Notes: generated from the sequence alone by a model not told the origin. 63,138 nt of DNA from Bigelowiella natans CCMP2755 (GCA_000320545.1 ADNK01001280.1:15001-78138); one strand, 5' to 3'; positions 46,070 through 58,740 are shown, counted from the stretch's first letter. Translations and numbers: made by a program.

Positions 46070-48960
46070 ATAAAATATTAAACGAGAAGTACTCTGACAT
46101 CACCAAGCCGACGACGAAGCCCTCCAGCAAGCTTACCCCAGTAAAGATCGAGCTAAAGAAGGGATACGAAGAGTGCATCATCAATGACCCAGAACATAGG
46201 CGACCGGAAGCGGACTGGGAAAAGATAGAGTGGCAGATCAATGAATGGGCAAAGGAAGGGAAGATAGAGCCAAGCAACTCACCATGGAACGTGAGACATG
46301 TGCTAGCTAAGAAACCTACTTACCCTTTCTTCCGCCTGGCGCACAACTTCATCCGCCACAACCGAGTAATAAAGAGGATCCAGACACCTACACCAAGGAT
46401 AGATGACGTTATTGAACACGTCATAGGATACAAATACTACTCTTCCCTAGATAAAAATGAATCATACATGCAGACACCCATCCACAAAACCTCCCGCCCC
46501 ATTACCGCGTTCTCCAGCAGGCACAGGAAGTGGCACTTCGTCGTATTCCCTTACGGCCTAAGCATATCAGGGGATGCGTTCAGTAGTCAGAACTACAGGG
46601 CATACACACATGATGGGATGGCGTCTGTGTTGTGGGTGTTTGTGTTTGTGTATGTGGATGATGACATAATATGTACCAACACAGTCGTCGCTCAGATCTT
46701 CCTCCTGGAAAATATATTTATTAGGTTTGCACACTTCGGTTTTACTATTAGACTGCAGAAGTGTACATTCCTAGCTACAAGAATCAAGTGGTGTGGATAT
46801 TACCTGGAGCAAGGCCGCATCACCCCAAACCCCGAGAAAGTAGCAGCACTACAGCAAGCCCCTAAACCTAAGAATGCAAAGGAGTTAAAGTCATTCTTGC
46901 AGACTGCAGCTTGGATACTACGTAGGTTCTCCCCTACCTACGCTAGGACTGCAGCTGCTTTTACTACTGCTTACCGGAAGGAGAACTCTGTAGGCCTCAG
47001 CTTCGCTAAGGTGTGGGCCAAGGCTGGCCTTGATGCCCACTTCGATAACCTAATAAAGTTATGCAGCAACACCCTATTGAATGCTAAGCTAGACACTACT
47101 AGACCAGCTACCCTATGGACAGACTGGTCTAAGCTAGGTATGGCTGCTGTACTTACCCAAGACCAGCAGATCATACGGGTGTGGGGCAGGGCCTGCACAG
47201 CAGCTGAGGCCAAGTACAGCCCTACAAAAGGAGAGTATAAAGCCATGACTGAGGCGCAGAGGAAACTAAGATACTACCTGCTGTCGGTGCCCAGCTTCAC
47301 CTTAATGACTGACCACAAGCCCCTCCTAGGCATCGACCGCAAGCTCGAAGCGCCTAACGATGAGTATGCAGCTATGAGGGCGGACACGGAAGAGTTTAGG
47401 GACAAGAGGACAGTGGTCTACGCACCAGGAGACAAGCAGCTTGCTGACTATTTCAGCAGGCTGTTCGAAAAGAAAGTCCCTACCCAGGTCACCCCTATGG
47501 TTAACGCGATTACCTTCGAGGACGGCGACTTCCTGCCTGAGCCAGAGGAGCTCCAGCACCTTCAAGAACACCTGGATAAATACAAACACAAGCATGAGGT
47601 ACTTAGTGATAGGATATATGTATACACTAATAATGTTAGGCGTACCTACGTGCCACGGCGGACCAGGGGAGCCCTTCTCTTTACCGCCCATGGACCTGCA
47701 CACGTAGGAGAAAACCATATCACTGCTCTACTCTACCATTACTACTGGCCCTACAAGCTAAAAGAGATAAGGACATACCTGCGTGGCTGCAGGTGCTCCA
47801 GCTTGAAGGCGGCAGGCGTCGCCACCAAGGAGTCCAGCAAGAGCCGTGCATCTAAGAAAATCAAAGCAAGGAACTTCTTAGATATCGTGCAAATTGATGT
47901 TTATAAGTACGATGGCTATCACTACCTTACCTTCGTTGATGTGGCCACTGGAAAGTGCTGGGTTAAAAAGATTATCAAGGTCAACGTTGCTAAGAAGAAC
48001 AAAGGCTTATATAAGCAGAGGCTTACTAACTGCTACCGTACCTGGGAGTCTGAGCTCCAGGCTATCCCTGATGAAGTTAGCATAAACAAGATACCAAAGA
48101 AGTTACATGTGGATAATGAGACCTCTCTTCTACAGCTACCACACCCTAATATTGATGCCTCACCTGTATACTATGCCCAGTCCAACTCCAAGGTAGAGCG
48201 ACTCCACCGCACCTTGGCCAACCTAAGCAGGATAAATAGCACCACACCAGACAAGATACAAGGGTTAGTAAACGACACCTTCACGTCTGGGGGAGGTATC
48301 AAGGATAAGGAGAGGGAAGAAGGCGACGACAACGACGACGATACCGAGAGCGAAGACGAGAAGGTCCCGTACGATGGCCGAGTTCTAAAGGAAGGACAGT
48401 ATGTTAGGGCCAAGGTAAATCTGAGATCGAGAAATAAACAAGACCCCTTCTGGGGTGGCGTTGCAAAGGTTACCGAGAGGAAGGGGAGGAAGCAGTACTA
48501 CATCTATGATGGGAACAGGGTCACCTTGCGCCACATCAGTCACCTAAAGAATTATGATATCGGTGAGAAGCTCCTAGAGGATGTTAAAGTAAACCCTACT
48601 GTGTGGGAGCGAGCAATGCCTTGTTTAGGACCCCGACCTAAGTTCGATGTGGAATATGGAAACAATAAGGTCAGGGTGAACGACGATTGGCGCATGAAGA
48701 TTGTCTATCTAGGCTACCCTGGATTACGAAATATGGAGAGGGTAGCTATGAAAATAAAGGACGGAAAATATCAGCTACTCTACCTAGCTGTTCCCGACTT
48801 ACCCTTTGAGCACTGGTATAAGGTCCTGGGGGACCTTGATGCAGAGGGCTGGTATGGACACGAACCTAAGGACGAAGGTGAGTTCTGGGTAAGCGACAAA
48901 GGAGATAAGGTTAGAGAGGAATCTATTACCTGGTGGTTGGTGAAGTTCCGAAAGCGATGA
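45907..48960 (+). CDS. Retrotransposon Pol: reverse transcriptase, RNase H, integrase
   Basis: The frame is open from 45907 (first ATG at 46291), in the -1 frame relative to Gag, overlapping it by 163 bp; expression as a Gag-Pol fusion by frameshifting is likely. Seven C (46022-46028), read by Gag as CCC CCC CAG, are a candidate slip site. RT features: IEPSNSPWNVRHVL, SSLDKNESYMQ (first Asp), FPYGLS, and FVYVDDDIICT (YVDD box). The tether KELKSFLQTAAWILRRFSP is Ty3/gypsy-like. RNase H: TLWTDWS, E in EYKAM, LMTDHKPLL. Integrase: AHGPAHVG...CRC zinc region, D in DIVQIDVYKYDG, HVDNE, SNSKVERLHRTL. Spacing is D-71-D-27-E rather than about D-59-D-35-E. A GPY/F-like tail follows. No stops or frameshifts inside. 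Confidence 0.9.
46022..46028 (+). promoter_or_regulatory. Candidate -1 frameshift site (run of seven C)
   Basis: It lies 41 bp before the Gag stop and inside the 163-bp overlap of the Gag and Pol frames. It is not a perfect X-XXY-YYZ heptamer (A CCC CCC), but it is the only homopolymer run in the overlap. Confidence 0.4.
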
Positions 48961-49011
48961 AGGTCTAAGGGAATAAGGAAGGAAGGAAGGAGCAACGTGA
49001 CTTGGGGGAGG

Positions 49012-49337
49012 TGTAGCGCGTACCACTACGCGGGCACAAGTCACGTGCGACAACAAAGGGGTTGTCGCGGATATAGAATATAGATAACGTAGATATTAAT
49101 ACAGCATAGGCACGTGGGTTCCGGCGGGACTCATGGCAGCACACCGGAAGTGTGCTGCCCCACGTGCGGCGGCATTCGCGAAAGCTTCGCGAATGATTAC
49201 GCAGTGCACGATTTAATAAAAATATAATCTTTAATAAAAATAAACACAACTCTTCAAAAGGAAGCAAACGTGCCTTTCCCCCCCCCTGCCTACTTGTGCA
49301 CGTAGCGCCTCGGCCTGTGAACACCTTACGCGCAACA
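49012..49337 (+). repeat. 3' LTR (326 bp)
   Basis: Matches the 5' LTR base for base by eye, with the same hairpins. It is preceded by the polypurine tract and followed by the TTGT target duplication. Confidence 0.95.
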
Positions 49338-49918
49338 TTGTGGTGAGTGGGACGTGTTGACTCACCCTGTACATCCTTCTAGCCTTCTCAAACAGCAAAA
49401 CCACCGTGGAAAATTGAGGGTTTGTTTCACATGAATGAAGTGATTCCAATGGTGCAGTTCAAAGGATCATGGGATGCGAACAAATGAATGAATGTAGCAG
49501 TTCCACAGAAGCTGGACAGAAAGTTGAAAGGGGGTCGCTCATCCGTGTCAGCTCATCCAACGACATGAAAAGACACGAAAACTCATCCAACGGCACACAA
49601 AGACAGGAAAACTGCGTTGTTTTTGCTTGTCGTCCGTTGTAAAACATTAGGTGTTCACTTGATAAGCGCGGATGATACGGCATTTCCGATTCCATTGCTC
49701 ATGTCGCAGTTGATGATTCCCCTGCCTCATCAATTTTCATTGCACACGGTGCACTTAGTGCAGCTACATTCAAACCGGACAATCCATTCCTAGTTCCAAG
49801 GGGACCAACAATGTACATGACATCTATCGTTGTGCTCAAATAACTCAATGCATGCATTTTCAATTAAAATTTGTGTCAGAGTTTTCAATTTAATTGTGGC
49901 GATTTGTTTAGCGGAGAT
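49338..49918. promoter_or_regulatory. Region between the retrotransposon and the CARMIL gene
   Basis: No gene seen. It contains a short repeat of CTCATCCAACG (49553 and 49583). It should hold the CARMIL promoter, so the retrotransposon sits within about 580 bp of a housekeeping-type gene start. Confidence 0.4.
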
Positions 49919-52726
49919 ATGGAGTCGTGGTCAGTGATCGAGAAGGAGTATGAAGATTTCATTTATGACCACATCAAATCGACCAGAGAAGAGGTTGCCG
50001 CTTGGATTTTATATTTGTCGATTTTTCATGATTTGGACGAATGCTACAATTCCAGATTTTATTCCGAGGCAAGATGAACCTAGTGGTAGGAAAAGGTCAC
50101 AGCAAAGTTGTATCCAACCAAACAACGATCCTTTTCGTGTCAAGTTTTTCCGTTGCAACTATAAGAAAAGCAACATTGTTCAACAAGGCGAGTTTGGACC
50201 AAAGATTTTCTCTACTGCACCTTGAGGAACTAAAGGTGTTGAGAAAACCAAAATGGAACAACAATTCCAAAGTTATTGTTCGTTTGCAATTTCCCGATGC
50301 AAAGCTAATTGAAGTTGAAGATATTGAGCTCTCGGAGATGATCTGCGCCCTTATCCAATCTGTTCTCCGAGTTTGGAAGTCAATCTCCTATGGTTTTCCT
50401 GGAGGACGCCAGCCAAGCATCAATGTTCCATCCGAATACCTTGTCAATTTTACGGAACCAGAACCTGACGTGTGTGATGGTATTCTTGCGACGTATCTTG
50501 CAAGTTGTTGTGAGTACGGTGTCCAAAGTTCTCCTGAAGTTCTAGAGTATTTTCTGTCTTCATTTTCGGATGACAACCACATGTTTGATCTGGGAGATTG
50601 CCTGGGAACGACATTAGACCACGGTTCAAAAAAGGCATATTGTACGCAGCTTGTTCAGATTGCTGCTGGCCTCAAGTTCACAGACTGGTTTGATGAGTTC
50701 GTTTGCATCGGATTCCCGATCTTAGATGAAGGACTAACTGCTTTCAGTACCATGTACAAACGGGCTGTTGTGACAAATGCTGTGTTGGTACAGTCGGGTG
50801 TGCGCGCACCGGGAGCTACTTCTCTCGGAAATGTTCTTGCTTTGGGCCAGCACAACATCAGATTTCTCAATTTATCAAAAAATCAGATCGGAGATCAGGG
50901 ATTGAAAATGTTGGTGAAGGGACTGAGTAAGGGAAGACGAGTTGTCCCAACGCTTTGCTTCCAAAACTGTGGAATAACTTCAGCTGGGATAAAGTCACTC
51001 ATGAACTTATTATCCAAGTCGGCATGGATGAGGGAATTTCGAGCATTGGATATTTCGGACAACCGCATTAAGAAGGATGGCTCTGTCTACATTGCTAATT
51101 GGTTGTCTGAGACCTCAGCTACTGCATTACATCTGAAAAATTGCGAACTAGATACTGAACAGATTTTCCAGGCGATCATCAATAACTCACAATGTGCTCT
51201 AGAAGTATTTAACATCTCTGGAAACAAGATAACTAAAACTAAAGAAATTCTACTCGCACGTGTTCTTCAATCTACAACAAAGTTGAAAGAAATATCTCTT
51301 CGCAAAATTCACATGACAAAAAGGCTCCTTCCCTTAGTGCTTAGCGCAGCTTTTGAAAACAAAAACAATGCGCGATTGAGCATTGATCTCAGCGAATGCG
51401 GTGTAGGAGAGAGCGGCAGTAAAATCATATTGGATTTTTTCTCGAAAAAAAAAAGAAAATTGCGAGGGACGTTGCCAGTCTCTACGAACATTTCGAGTTT
51501 AGATCTAAGTGGAAATGCCCTCGGAGGGAAGGGAATCTGTAATGTGATTGATGCGTTGCTGGATACTGATATTGAACATCTTGCACTTGACAGAAATTTC
51601 CGTTCGTCCTTCTTTAGTTCGACTAATAATTCTGTCGGAGAGGCGTTGAGGAGATGCATGACTGATTATCCTTCCCTGAAAGGATTCTCAATAGTTGGTG
51701 ACGATAGCAGCCATCTAGGAAAAATTGCATTCCCGATGTTGAAAGCCATAGCCAAAAATACCTCCCTTACAAGAATCAATCTAGCATCAAATCGCCTAGG
51801 TGATGAAGGACTGAAAATTCTTGCAGGTATGCTTTAAATATGATGAACAAATTCCATCGATACATAGTGCCAATGTTCGCATGTTCACCTTGCCATATTT
51901 TTGCTCAGATTCAATATCAGAGAACTCTACAATCACAAGTTTTGACGTAGACCGCAATAAGATTTCCATGACCGGAATGCAGCATTTGGAAAGAATGTGT
52001 CAGAAGAATAAATCGCTAACGGATTGGGTTGTACCTATGAATGACATTGTTAAGCTTTACAAAAATAGTCAGGATAAGTACATAATTGAAGATCTGCTGC
52101 ACATTTTTGAAGATTCAATGGATGCAAACGATTCAGCAAACATGACACTCAATGGATCGTCGTGTCATAATAGGAATAAACCTTCGTTTACGGGATCTAT
52201 GTCAAATTTGTCCTCGTTGAATGGTGAAGCTTGGCATGAAAGTGTCATTACAAGGAATCGCAAAGATACACGACAATTTGGAGGATTAAAATCAACCCTG
52301 AGATTGAAGAGGCTAATTGCTGGTCAACAAATGATGTCTTCATCCACCGGTTCAACACACGATGGGGGTGAAACCAAAAGTACAAGAACAAAAGACAATG
52401 CTTTTTCTCAGGACCAATGGAAAGCAGCAGATTCTACACAAGATTTTATGGAACATAAACGAGACGGTACACGCGCAGCAAAGCAAATTTCCAGAGACCG
52501 GAGGGAAGACGACGTGCAAAGAATGAGTGAAGGAAATGCAGAGGCTAAGATTCTTCCTGTAAGTGAAGAACGCAAGCATGAAAACTCGCCTGCTGTTCTT
52601 CCAAGGTCATGGCATTTCGCTGAAGAAGAAGATAGAACCGGTCATCCAGATGAGCCTCCGATGGATATGCACATTTCATCTGATGACGATGATGGTGACC
52701 ATGATGATCCATTAGCTCACGTTTAG
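49919..52726 (+). CDS. CARMIL-like leucine-rich-repeat protein (actin capping protein regulator)
   Basis: CARMIL proteins bind capping protein and organise actin at membranes. Three exons: 49919-49993, 50056-51826, 51909-52726 (887 residues; introns 62 and 82 nt, in frame). Residues 1-130 align with the CARMIL N-terminus and PH-like domain (a helix ending STREE, then a basic beta region VVGKGHSKVVS). A linker with LASCCEYGV and WFDEF corresponds to the CARMIL C-D-Y-N-G...W-F-T-K-L segment. LRRs follow to about residue 650: IRFLNLSKNQIGDQGL, FRALDISDNRI, EVFNISGNKI, SSLDLSGNALGGKG, TRINLASNRLGDEGL, SFDVDRNKISMTG. The C-terminal 230 residues are polar and disordered with an acidic end (SSDDDDGDHDD). 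I could not pick out the canonical capping-protein-interaction motif, so binding is unproven. Confidence 0.72.
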
Positions 52727-54904
52727 TAATCTGACATTCGACATATTTCACCAAGGACTCAAATGAGCTCAACGCATTCGCTCTTCACTGACACAATTCA
52801 ATTTGTGTCACGGCACAAAGAAAGAGAGGGAGTCGCCATGTAGCTAAGTTTAATTCATTACATGATGCGATGGTAAAAGCGACAAACAAATGGTATAGTG
52901 GTGTGATTCGTAACAGATGGTATGGCCCGCACACATGTGAGCAACAACTACCGAATGCCTTGATCAGAACTTCTGGATTTCACCACACTACATCTAGTAC
53001 ATGCATGCCATGCTAGCATGGTGTGATCATGGAATGACAAACACTGACTCGCACTGCCTGGCTAACTTTGCTCGGCGAATCTAGGAATCATGCGCAATGT
53101 GAGATGTGGCATGATTGGCATGCACCGGCTAGCTAGCTAGCTCAACAATCTAGCATGTGATGGTCATCATTTGTGTCATGCATGCTGGCATGCTAGCATG
53201 CACGGCTTTTGTGCACACAGCTATGCCACTAGATCAAGATGTGTGCATGTGTTGAATGCTGAGTGTCATGCTAGCATGTGATCTCATGTGCTAGTGCGGT
53301 GTGGCATGCCATCTAGCCATGCTACACGACGTTGTTCCATGGTGTTCTGGTGTTGTGTGCTGGTGTGTCACTGCGTCACCCAAGCACGCACACGCTAGCA
53401 CGTCATGGACCAAGCTAGCAAGCGTGGTGCGCATCGTGACGCCGACTTGTCCAGTTGTCTAGTTGTGTCTGCATCATTCGCATCGCCTGCATCTAGATGC
53501 ACATGCTGGCATGCTGGCATGGCAGAAGGAGATGCACAGGTCACTAGGCCAGCATGGAGACTTGCAAGTCCACACCTAGACACGCGTGTGCGCGCAAGTG
53601 AACACATGTCTAGATGTGCCCATGCTTCATGTGCACTGTGAAAAGCACGTGTGCTCTTTTCATGTCCACACATGCACCAAACAAGTTGCGACACGTGTGC
53701 CAACAAAAGCAGTCGACGCAACATGGCATGTCACAGACAGCATGCAGACACGTGTAGGGACTTGTGAGGCGTCCATGCTGGCATGCACTGGCAGGGCGCA
53801 TGTTGCCAGATCTGGAGTGTCTGGACATGCACGTCTAGACGTGCCCCGTCAGCTGTGTGCATGATGATTGTGACACAATCAAAGGCTGTCCGCCAGCTAG
53901 CTGTCTGCAGCTGTGCGCATGGCATGACACTTGACCATATGTCGACATTGCACTTGTCACAACACCCGGCCCATTGCTAGACAGCTTGCTAGCTTGGGTG
54001 CAGCGTGTGCTCACTCTGGAGTGCACATCGCCCTCGTCAGCGCCAGAGCGGCGTGTGCCAATGGGGATGTGCCGAGCACGCATTTGCTCTCAGCTGACGA
54101 GTTGAGAGACGTGGCCTGCCGACAGGAGGTTCCCGTGCCTGCTTTGCGCGGGGCCTGTCGAGACAGCGATCCACGATTTTTGTCGTCCTGTGTTGGCGGA
54201 TTTGGAGTGACAAGCGCTAGAGCGTGAGATGTGTGTCGGCTGCCTGCTGCCTTGCTGGCTTGCACCTGAATGATGGACACAGCGACACAATGATGCACAT
54301 CACTAGATCACATTGCGTTGTCCACAATCCACAATGCAATCTGCAATGAACATTTGTCCTTTGTTTTGCGTGTCGTGTGCAGCAAATGAACATTCGATGT
54401 GAAAGGAATGATGATGTGCGCGCATGCTGGTAGCACTACTAGCTCTAAAGCTAGCTAGCTAGATTGGAGCAGTTGAGAGTGCCTCTTCAATATTGGGGAG
54501 TTTTACAATGGACATGCATGCATGGTGATGCAATGCACATCATCTAGATCATGTGCATGCTAGCATGCGTCACATCAAGTTCTACCGTTGTCTGCAATTT
54601 AATATCCAGCTCGCAATGCAATCACATGTGATGGCATGCACGAGCAATCGCATGGCTCCCCCAGTGCAAATGTAAAAATGGTAACAACGATGATTGCGTG
54701 GCTACCATTAAGAGAGTGAGCAGGATTGACGTAGTGCAGTATAATCTGTGATACACTGTACGTGTGTCCGTATGCGTTACTGAAATGTATTCATTGGAAA
54801 TAATCTTGCTTCCTCTTTCTTATGATTCGTCGCCATGCGTCAAATTACGAACAATCTGTATCATGATTTTTTAATAAAAATCAATTAAAGAAAGAATGTA
54901 TTTT
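52727..54904. other. 2.2-kb palindrome-rich intergenic island
   Basis: The largest island of this kind. CATGCTAGCATG-type palindromes recur (for example near 53010, 53180-53200, 53270, 54550), along with GGCATGCTGGCATG and CTAGCTAGCTAG runs. Many short frames open on both strands because stops are rare in such sequence, but none has a motif. It separates the convergent CARMIL and COMMD8-like genes. Confidence 0.55.
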
Positions 54905-56170
54905 TTATTTGCATGTCAATTTGACTCCCTTACACATATCAAGTGCACATATAAATACAATGTACATCTAAAATATAACCATGCACACATAAATAAATAG
55001 CATAAATTTACCTTGTTTGCCGCCACGCATTTAGAAAGGAGTTTATCGAGTGAAAGTGCATCCAGCTCCAATATCGTTGACGTTTGATAACCATCTGAAT
55101 TTTTTACCTTAAGATCTAGAATCACAACTGATTCATTAATCTCCGCCAATTTGTTTGACGCCAAGACTCTCTGGTGTAGAATAAATTAGAGACACGAAAT
55201 GAGATAAGTATGATATTCACATTGCCAAGAGAAGCAAGAAAAGTTGATTTGGAAACATACATGTTTTATATCCGTGAAGCCAGAAAAACAACGGTCGTAC
55301 AGTTAGTCAATCAGTCAGTGACACAGTGAGGCAAAACGGTCAGACTGCAGTTAGTCAACCAGTCAGCAACACAGTGGGGCACGCCATTACTATTACGAGC
55401 GCATCTTTTCATTCTGACTACTACTACCACTATTACTACTCCTGCTGCCGCTGCTGTGCTCTGCTACACTACTTATTGCCAGTAAAGCCTTTTACCTTAA
55501 GGGACCAGTCAAAGTCCTTGAGAGTGGATGGAAATATAGCAGAGGCTGCCTCCACCAAACTATTCTTTATTTCAGACCTTCGTCCCTCTAGGACAGAAAC
55601 AAATGCTTTTTGTGCCTCTTCACTCACTTCTGCTTCCACAAGCATGCTTAAGATCTGACAATAGAGAGCAATTATTGGACATCAAATCATGGTTGTTGTC
55701 TGAAGGGCAAAGTCATTAGTCTATGTTGTAATATCACATAGAACACCGTTTGCTGCTTGCTGACCAACCAACCTACCTCTTTTGCCTCAATGTCGTTTCC
55801 AACGGCGTATTTAAACGCTTTATTGCAATACTGAGATAATTCATGATGCACGTTTGTGCTCTTTGCTAATTGATGACCACCAGTTTGCCCTCCGCACAAG
55901 GTGTCCACAGATTGATGGAGAACCTAATGATACATTGCCCACATTCAACTCAACAACGTCGCTCTGGACCATTAGACCATCATTCGTTTACGAGACAAAC
56001 ATGTAAATCAAACGGAATCAGATATCTTTCCCTAAGCCATATGAATAATGCTAGTTTTTGATTGTTGGTGAGATTCAATCATCGTACGATGTGTTGACCT
56101 GCTTAAGATCTCCGCCATCCAACTTTGAGACGAGCCGGCCTAGATACTTGAAGTCCGGCTTGTCCTCCAT
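54905..56170 (-). CDS. COMMD8: COMM-domain protein, COMMD8-like
   Basis: COMMD proteins form the Commander complex that recycles endosomal membrane cargo. Five exons: 56170-56099, 55923-55777, 55654-55496, 55170-55012, 54928-54905, giving 186 residues, close to animal COMMD8 (183). The COMM domain begins LKDFDWSLKRVLASNKLAEI, matching the D-W-x-x-K-x-x-L-x-S-x-K pattern of COMMD8, and ends in LEAANK-like CVAANK. The last exon encodes only seven residues and a stop (ends VKLTCK); reading through the donor instead would add a hydrophobic tail of about 30 residues, which fits the family less well. All phases are zero. Confidence 0.85.
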
Positions 56171-56679
56171 GACTCGTTATTCTTCTGTGTATCTCTTGCT
56201 GCTTCTCTTCTTAATTATTTGGTTAACAAGTGGCCAAGATGCAGTTGTGATCTATCTGTTCCTCGTGGCGATGATGATGATGATGAGATGTGATGATGCA
56301 CAAGCTCCTTGAATAACAATTGAGGACCTAGAAGAAGATATCTCTTTTGTGAACGAATGAAGAAATAGTGCAGTATCACATTTAGAAAATAATTTAAACC
56401 AGATATATCATAATATTTAACTTCATTTTGAATTATTGTCCTGTGTGTTGTTTTCTGTCTGTGATGATACAGCAATGATGATGATGACAGACAAAAGTAT
56501 CTTCACGCAAAAACGAATCTTAAATATTATTACACAGAAAACAGGGTGGTTTTTTGTAGAAGCGACATGCATTTAGTGATGTCTCATTATTATTATTATT
56601 ATTATTATTATGATTATTGTTGTTACTATTGTTGTTATTGTTAGATCTAACATAGACTACTTTTTGTCGTTGTTCTTCT
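56171..56679. promoter_or_regulatory. Region between the divergent COMMD8-like gene and the subtelomeric gene
   Basis: Contains a (TTA)n/(TAT)n run near 56588-56640. No exon recognised. Confidence 0.35.
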
Positions 56680-57437
56680 GTGAGGAGGGAGGAGACCACA
56701 GACACCGTCATCTATCTGCTTCCGAGAGAAGGAGCAGGAGCAGGAGGAGGAGGAGGAGGAGGAGGAGGCGGGCAACAAGTCAGTGTGGGGAGCATGCATC
56801 GACTGCCTACAACTACCTCTACAGTTTCAAAAGCTGCACTGCTAACTTTAGTAATTATAATTATCGTTGATCGCCCCTCCTCTTCCCCCTCGTCCTCCTT
56901 AACCAGTATCAGCAGCAGCAGAAGCTTGTTCCAAAGCAGATGGAAAAGAAAAGCAACTATAGGAATCGTAGTTTCGTCATCGCCCACAGCTCCTCTTCGT
57001 GGTGATGATGGTGGTGGTGGTGGTAGTGGTGTTGCTAATACATACAAGTCCCCTAGAATTCCTACTATTCCTCCCCTTCCTCCAGCTTTCAACTTCAAGC
57101 TCGGAGGGACATCCTCAGCATCAACAGTAGGAACAATGTTTCACTCAAATCCATGGTTCTTAAGGAAAGAAGTAGGGAACGATAATAGAGTCAGCACTGG
57201 TTGTAAGACTGGAAGAGGAGCAGGAAGAATATCAGTATCAGCCCGTTGTGGCAATAAAAATTGGTGTTGTGGTGGTGTTACAGCTTCTGCTGCTGCTGCT
57301 GCCTCTACCTTATCGTCATCGCCTACGAATACTACATGTGCCATCCCCATATTCCAAAAAAGTAATGACGGTGATAGTATTGGCGGGTGGTTCAACGCCG
57401 TCAATTTTGATTGCAGGATTATGATACAAAATTTGAG
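56680..57437 (+). CDS. Low-complexity exon, possible N-terminus of the downstream methyltransferase-like gene
   Basis: An open frame rich in Gly, Ser, Thr and Pro, ending at a GT (GAGGTATTT). From the ATG at 56794 it reads a short polar start, a hydrophobic run (ALLTLVIIIIV) and then a Ser/Arg-rich, acid-free stretch (SSLTSISSSRSLFQSRWKRK), which could be a signal-plus-transit leader for a secondary plastid. The rest has no recognised domain and several trinucleotide-repeat tracts. I cannot show that it is joined to the exons from 58.7 kb, and it may not be coding. Confidence 0.35.
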
Positions 57438-57599
57438 GTATTTATAATACTTATGACTTCATAGTATTAGTATTCAAATATTGCTTCACAACATGGATGA
57501 TGGTGTTGATAGTAACATACACAAGTTTACATTCTTCTCTCTCATTCATGAGTGATTTACTCGTCATCATATTGCTTCCTCGCTTCTTCAAATGCTGCT

Positions 57600-58740
57600 A
57601 TCATTCTATCGCCAGGTTTGAAACTGAGGTTCGCCTTTCTCAAGTATTGCGTACGGTTTTCGCATATCTTCCACTGCTGTCATTTGGAATCGCTATATGG
57701 GCAGCTCTACTTACTCTCAAAGCTATTTCTCATACAATAATTATGGATACCCTAAAATCGGGAAATGGTCCTCATTATTTCTCACCAATCTGCAGTATCA
57801 TTACATATTATTCGTTGGTAACAGTCGCGACATTATCCCTTTTCATTCCATCCTTGAAGCTTCTCTCACAAGTAGTAATCATATTTTGATTCAGAATACA
57901 TCGACACCACTTTTTTGTTAAGTAGGAATACTACATTTTGACGTTTGATGTGGATGAACGTGGAGAATCGATTTGATAGATAGATAGATAGCACTACGTT
58001 TTTTGGTAAAGATCCCTGAAGACTGTATTTTCATCATCATCATCATCATAATCATCATCATCATTATCATCATCACATTATTATTTCTCCTTTATTTTCT
58101 GATGTAACATACACACTGCTGTTGATGAATTAACATCAGCTAGCAATGCCTATTGCCGCATCATCCAGCGTCTTCAGCCCCCGCATTCTTCAGATCTCCC
58201 GGACCAAAGCAGCATGCTCATGGAAAGTCATAAACAATGTATATTGTTGGTTAGTGGTAGGAGGTCGTGGTGGCGGTGGTTGTACATGTTGATGAGAATA
58301 CGTATGAAGTATTTGATATTGCTGGGTATATGTAGCAAGCCTTTGATATTGCTGTCCCCTTCCTGGAACACTACGCAGGAACTATTTGAGTGCTCTCCCC
58401 CTCCTATTCCTACAGTAACAAACTTCCCAACCCACTTTCAGGCTCGGCTAGAGGGGAGGAGGACGTTAGAGATTCTACCTGTACATCGAGCTCTTGGATT
58501 GATGTTTTTGGTAATTATGTTGGAGCATCGATGTGCTTCAAGACATTTGGCAGGAATGGTGCTGAAACATGAGCTATTGGTTGAATTTCTTGGGTATATC
58601 ACGGCAAGGTCAAGGTGGTATAAAATAAAATAAATATAAATAATGATTTCCCTAGTGTTGAACTGTAGTATTATAACATAAGTCTTATTTATGTGTGTTT
58701 GTGTGTGTGTGTGTGTGTATTTGTATGTATGATATCACAG
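57600..58740 (+). other. Microsatellite-rich stretch, exons unresolved
   Basis: Holds (CAT)n near 58034-58075 and (GT)n near 58690-58720. An open frame at 57605-57880 is hydrophobic (VFAYLPLLSFGIAIWAALL) and follows an AG, and 58149 begins MPIAASSSVFSPRILQISR, which looks like a leader. I could not join either to neighbours. Confidence 0.3.

Larger units (their letters stand above)
43899..49337 (+). mobile_element. Complete Ty3/gypsy-type LTR retrotransposon
   Basis: Two 326-bp direct LTRs, 43899-44224 and 49012-49337, are identical as far as I can read, including the same run of nine C, so the insertion is young. They begin TGTAGCG and end CGCAACA (TG...CA) and are flanked by a 4-bp target duplication TTGT (43895-43898 and 49338-49341). 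A candidate primer-binding site starts TGGCTTCC at 44230, five bases inside the LTR; a polypurine tract GGGGGAGG (49004-49011) abuts the 3' LTR. Gag (44264-46069) and Pol (open from 45907, ending 48960) overlap in the -1 frame. The order protease, reverse transcriptase, RNase H, integrase places it in Ty3/gypsy. No env-like frame is seen. Confidence 0.95.

Noticed and set aside
53395-54298. Several 80-110 codon frames on both strands
   Set aside because: They overlap one another in palindrome-rich sequence with few stops, and none has a domain or splice partner.
56712-57098. 128-codon minus-strand frame with poly-Pro
   Set aside because: Antisense of GGA/GGT repeats; no start context or partner exon.
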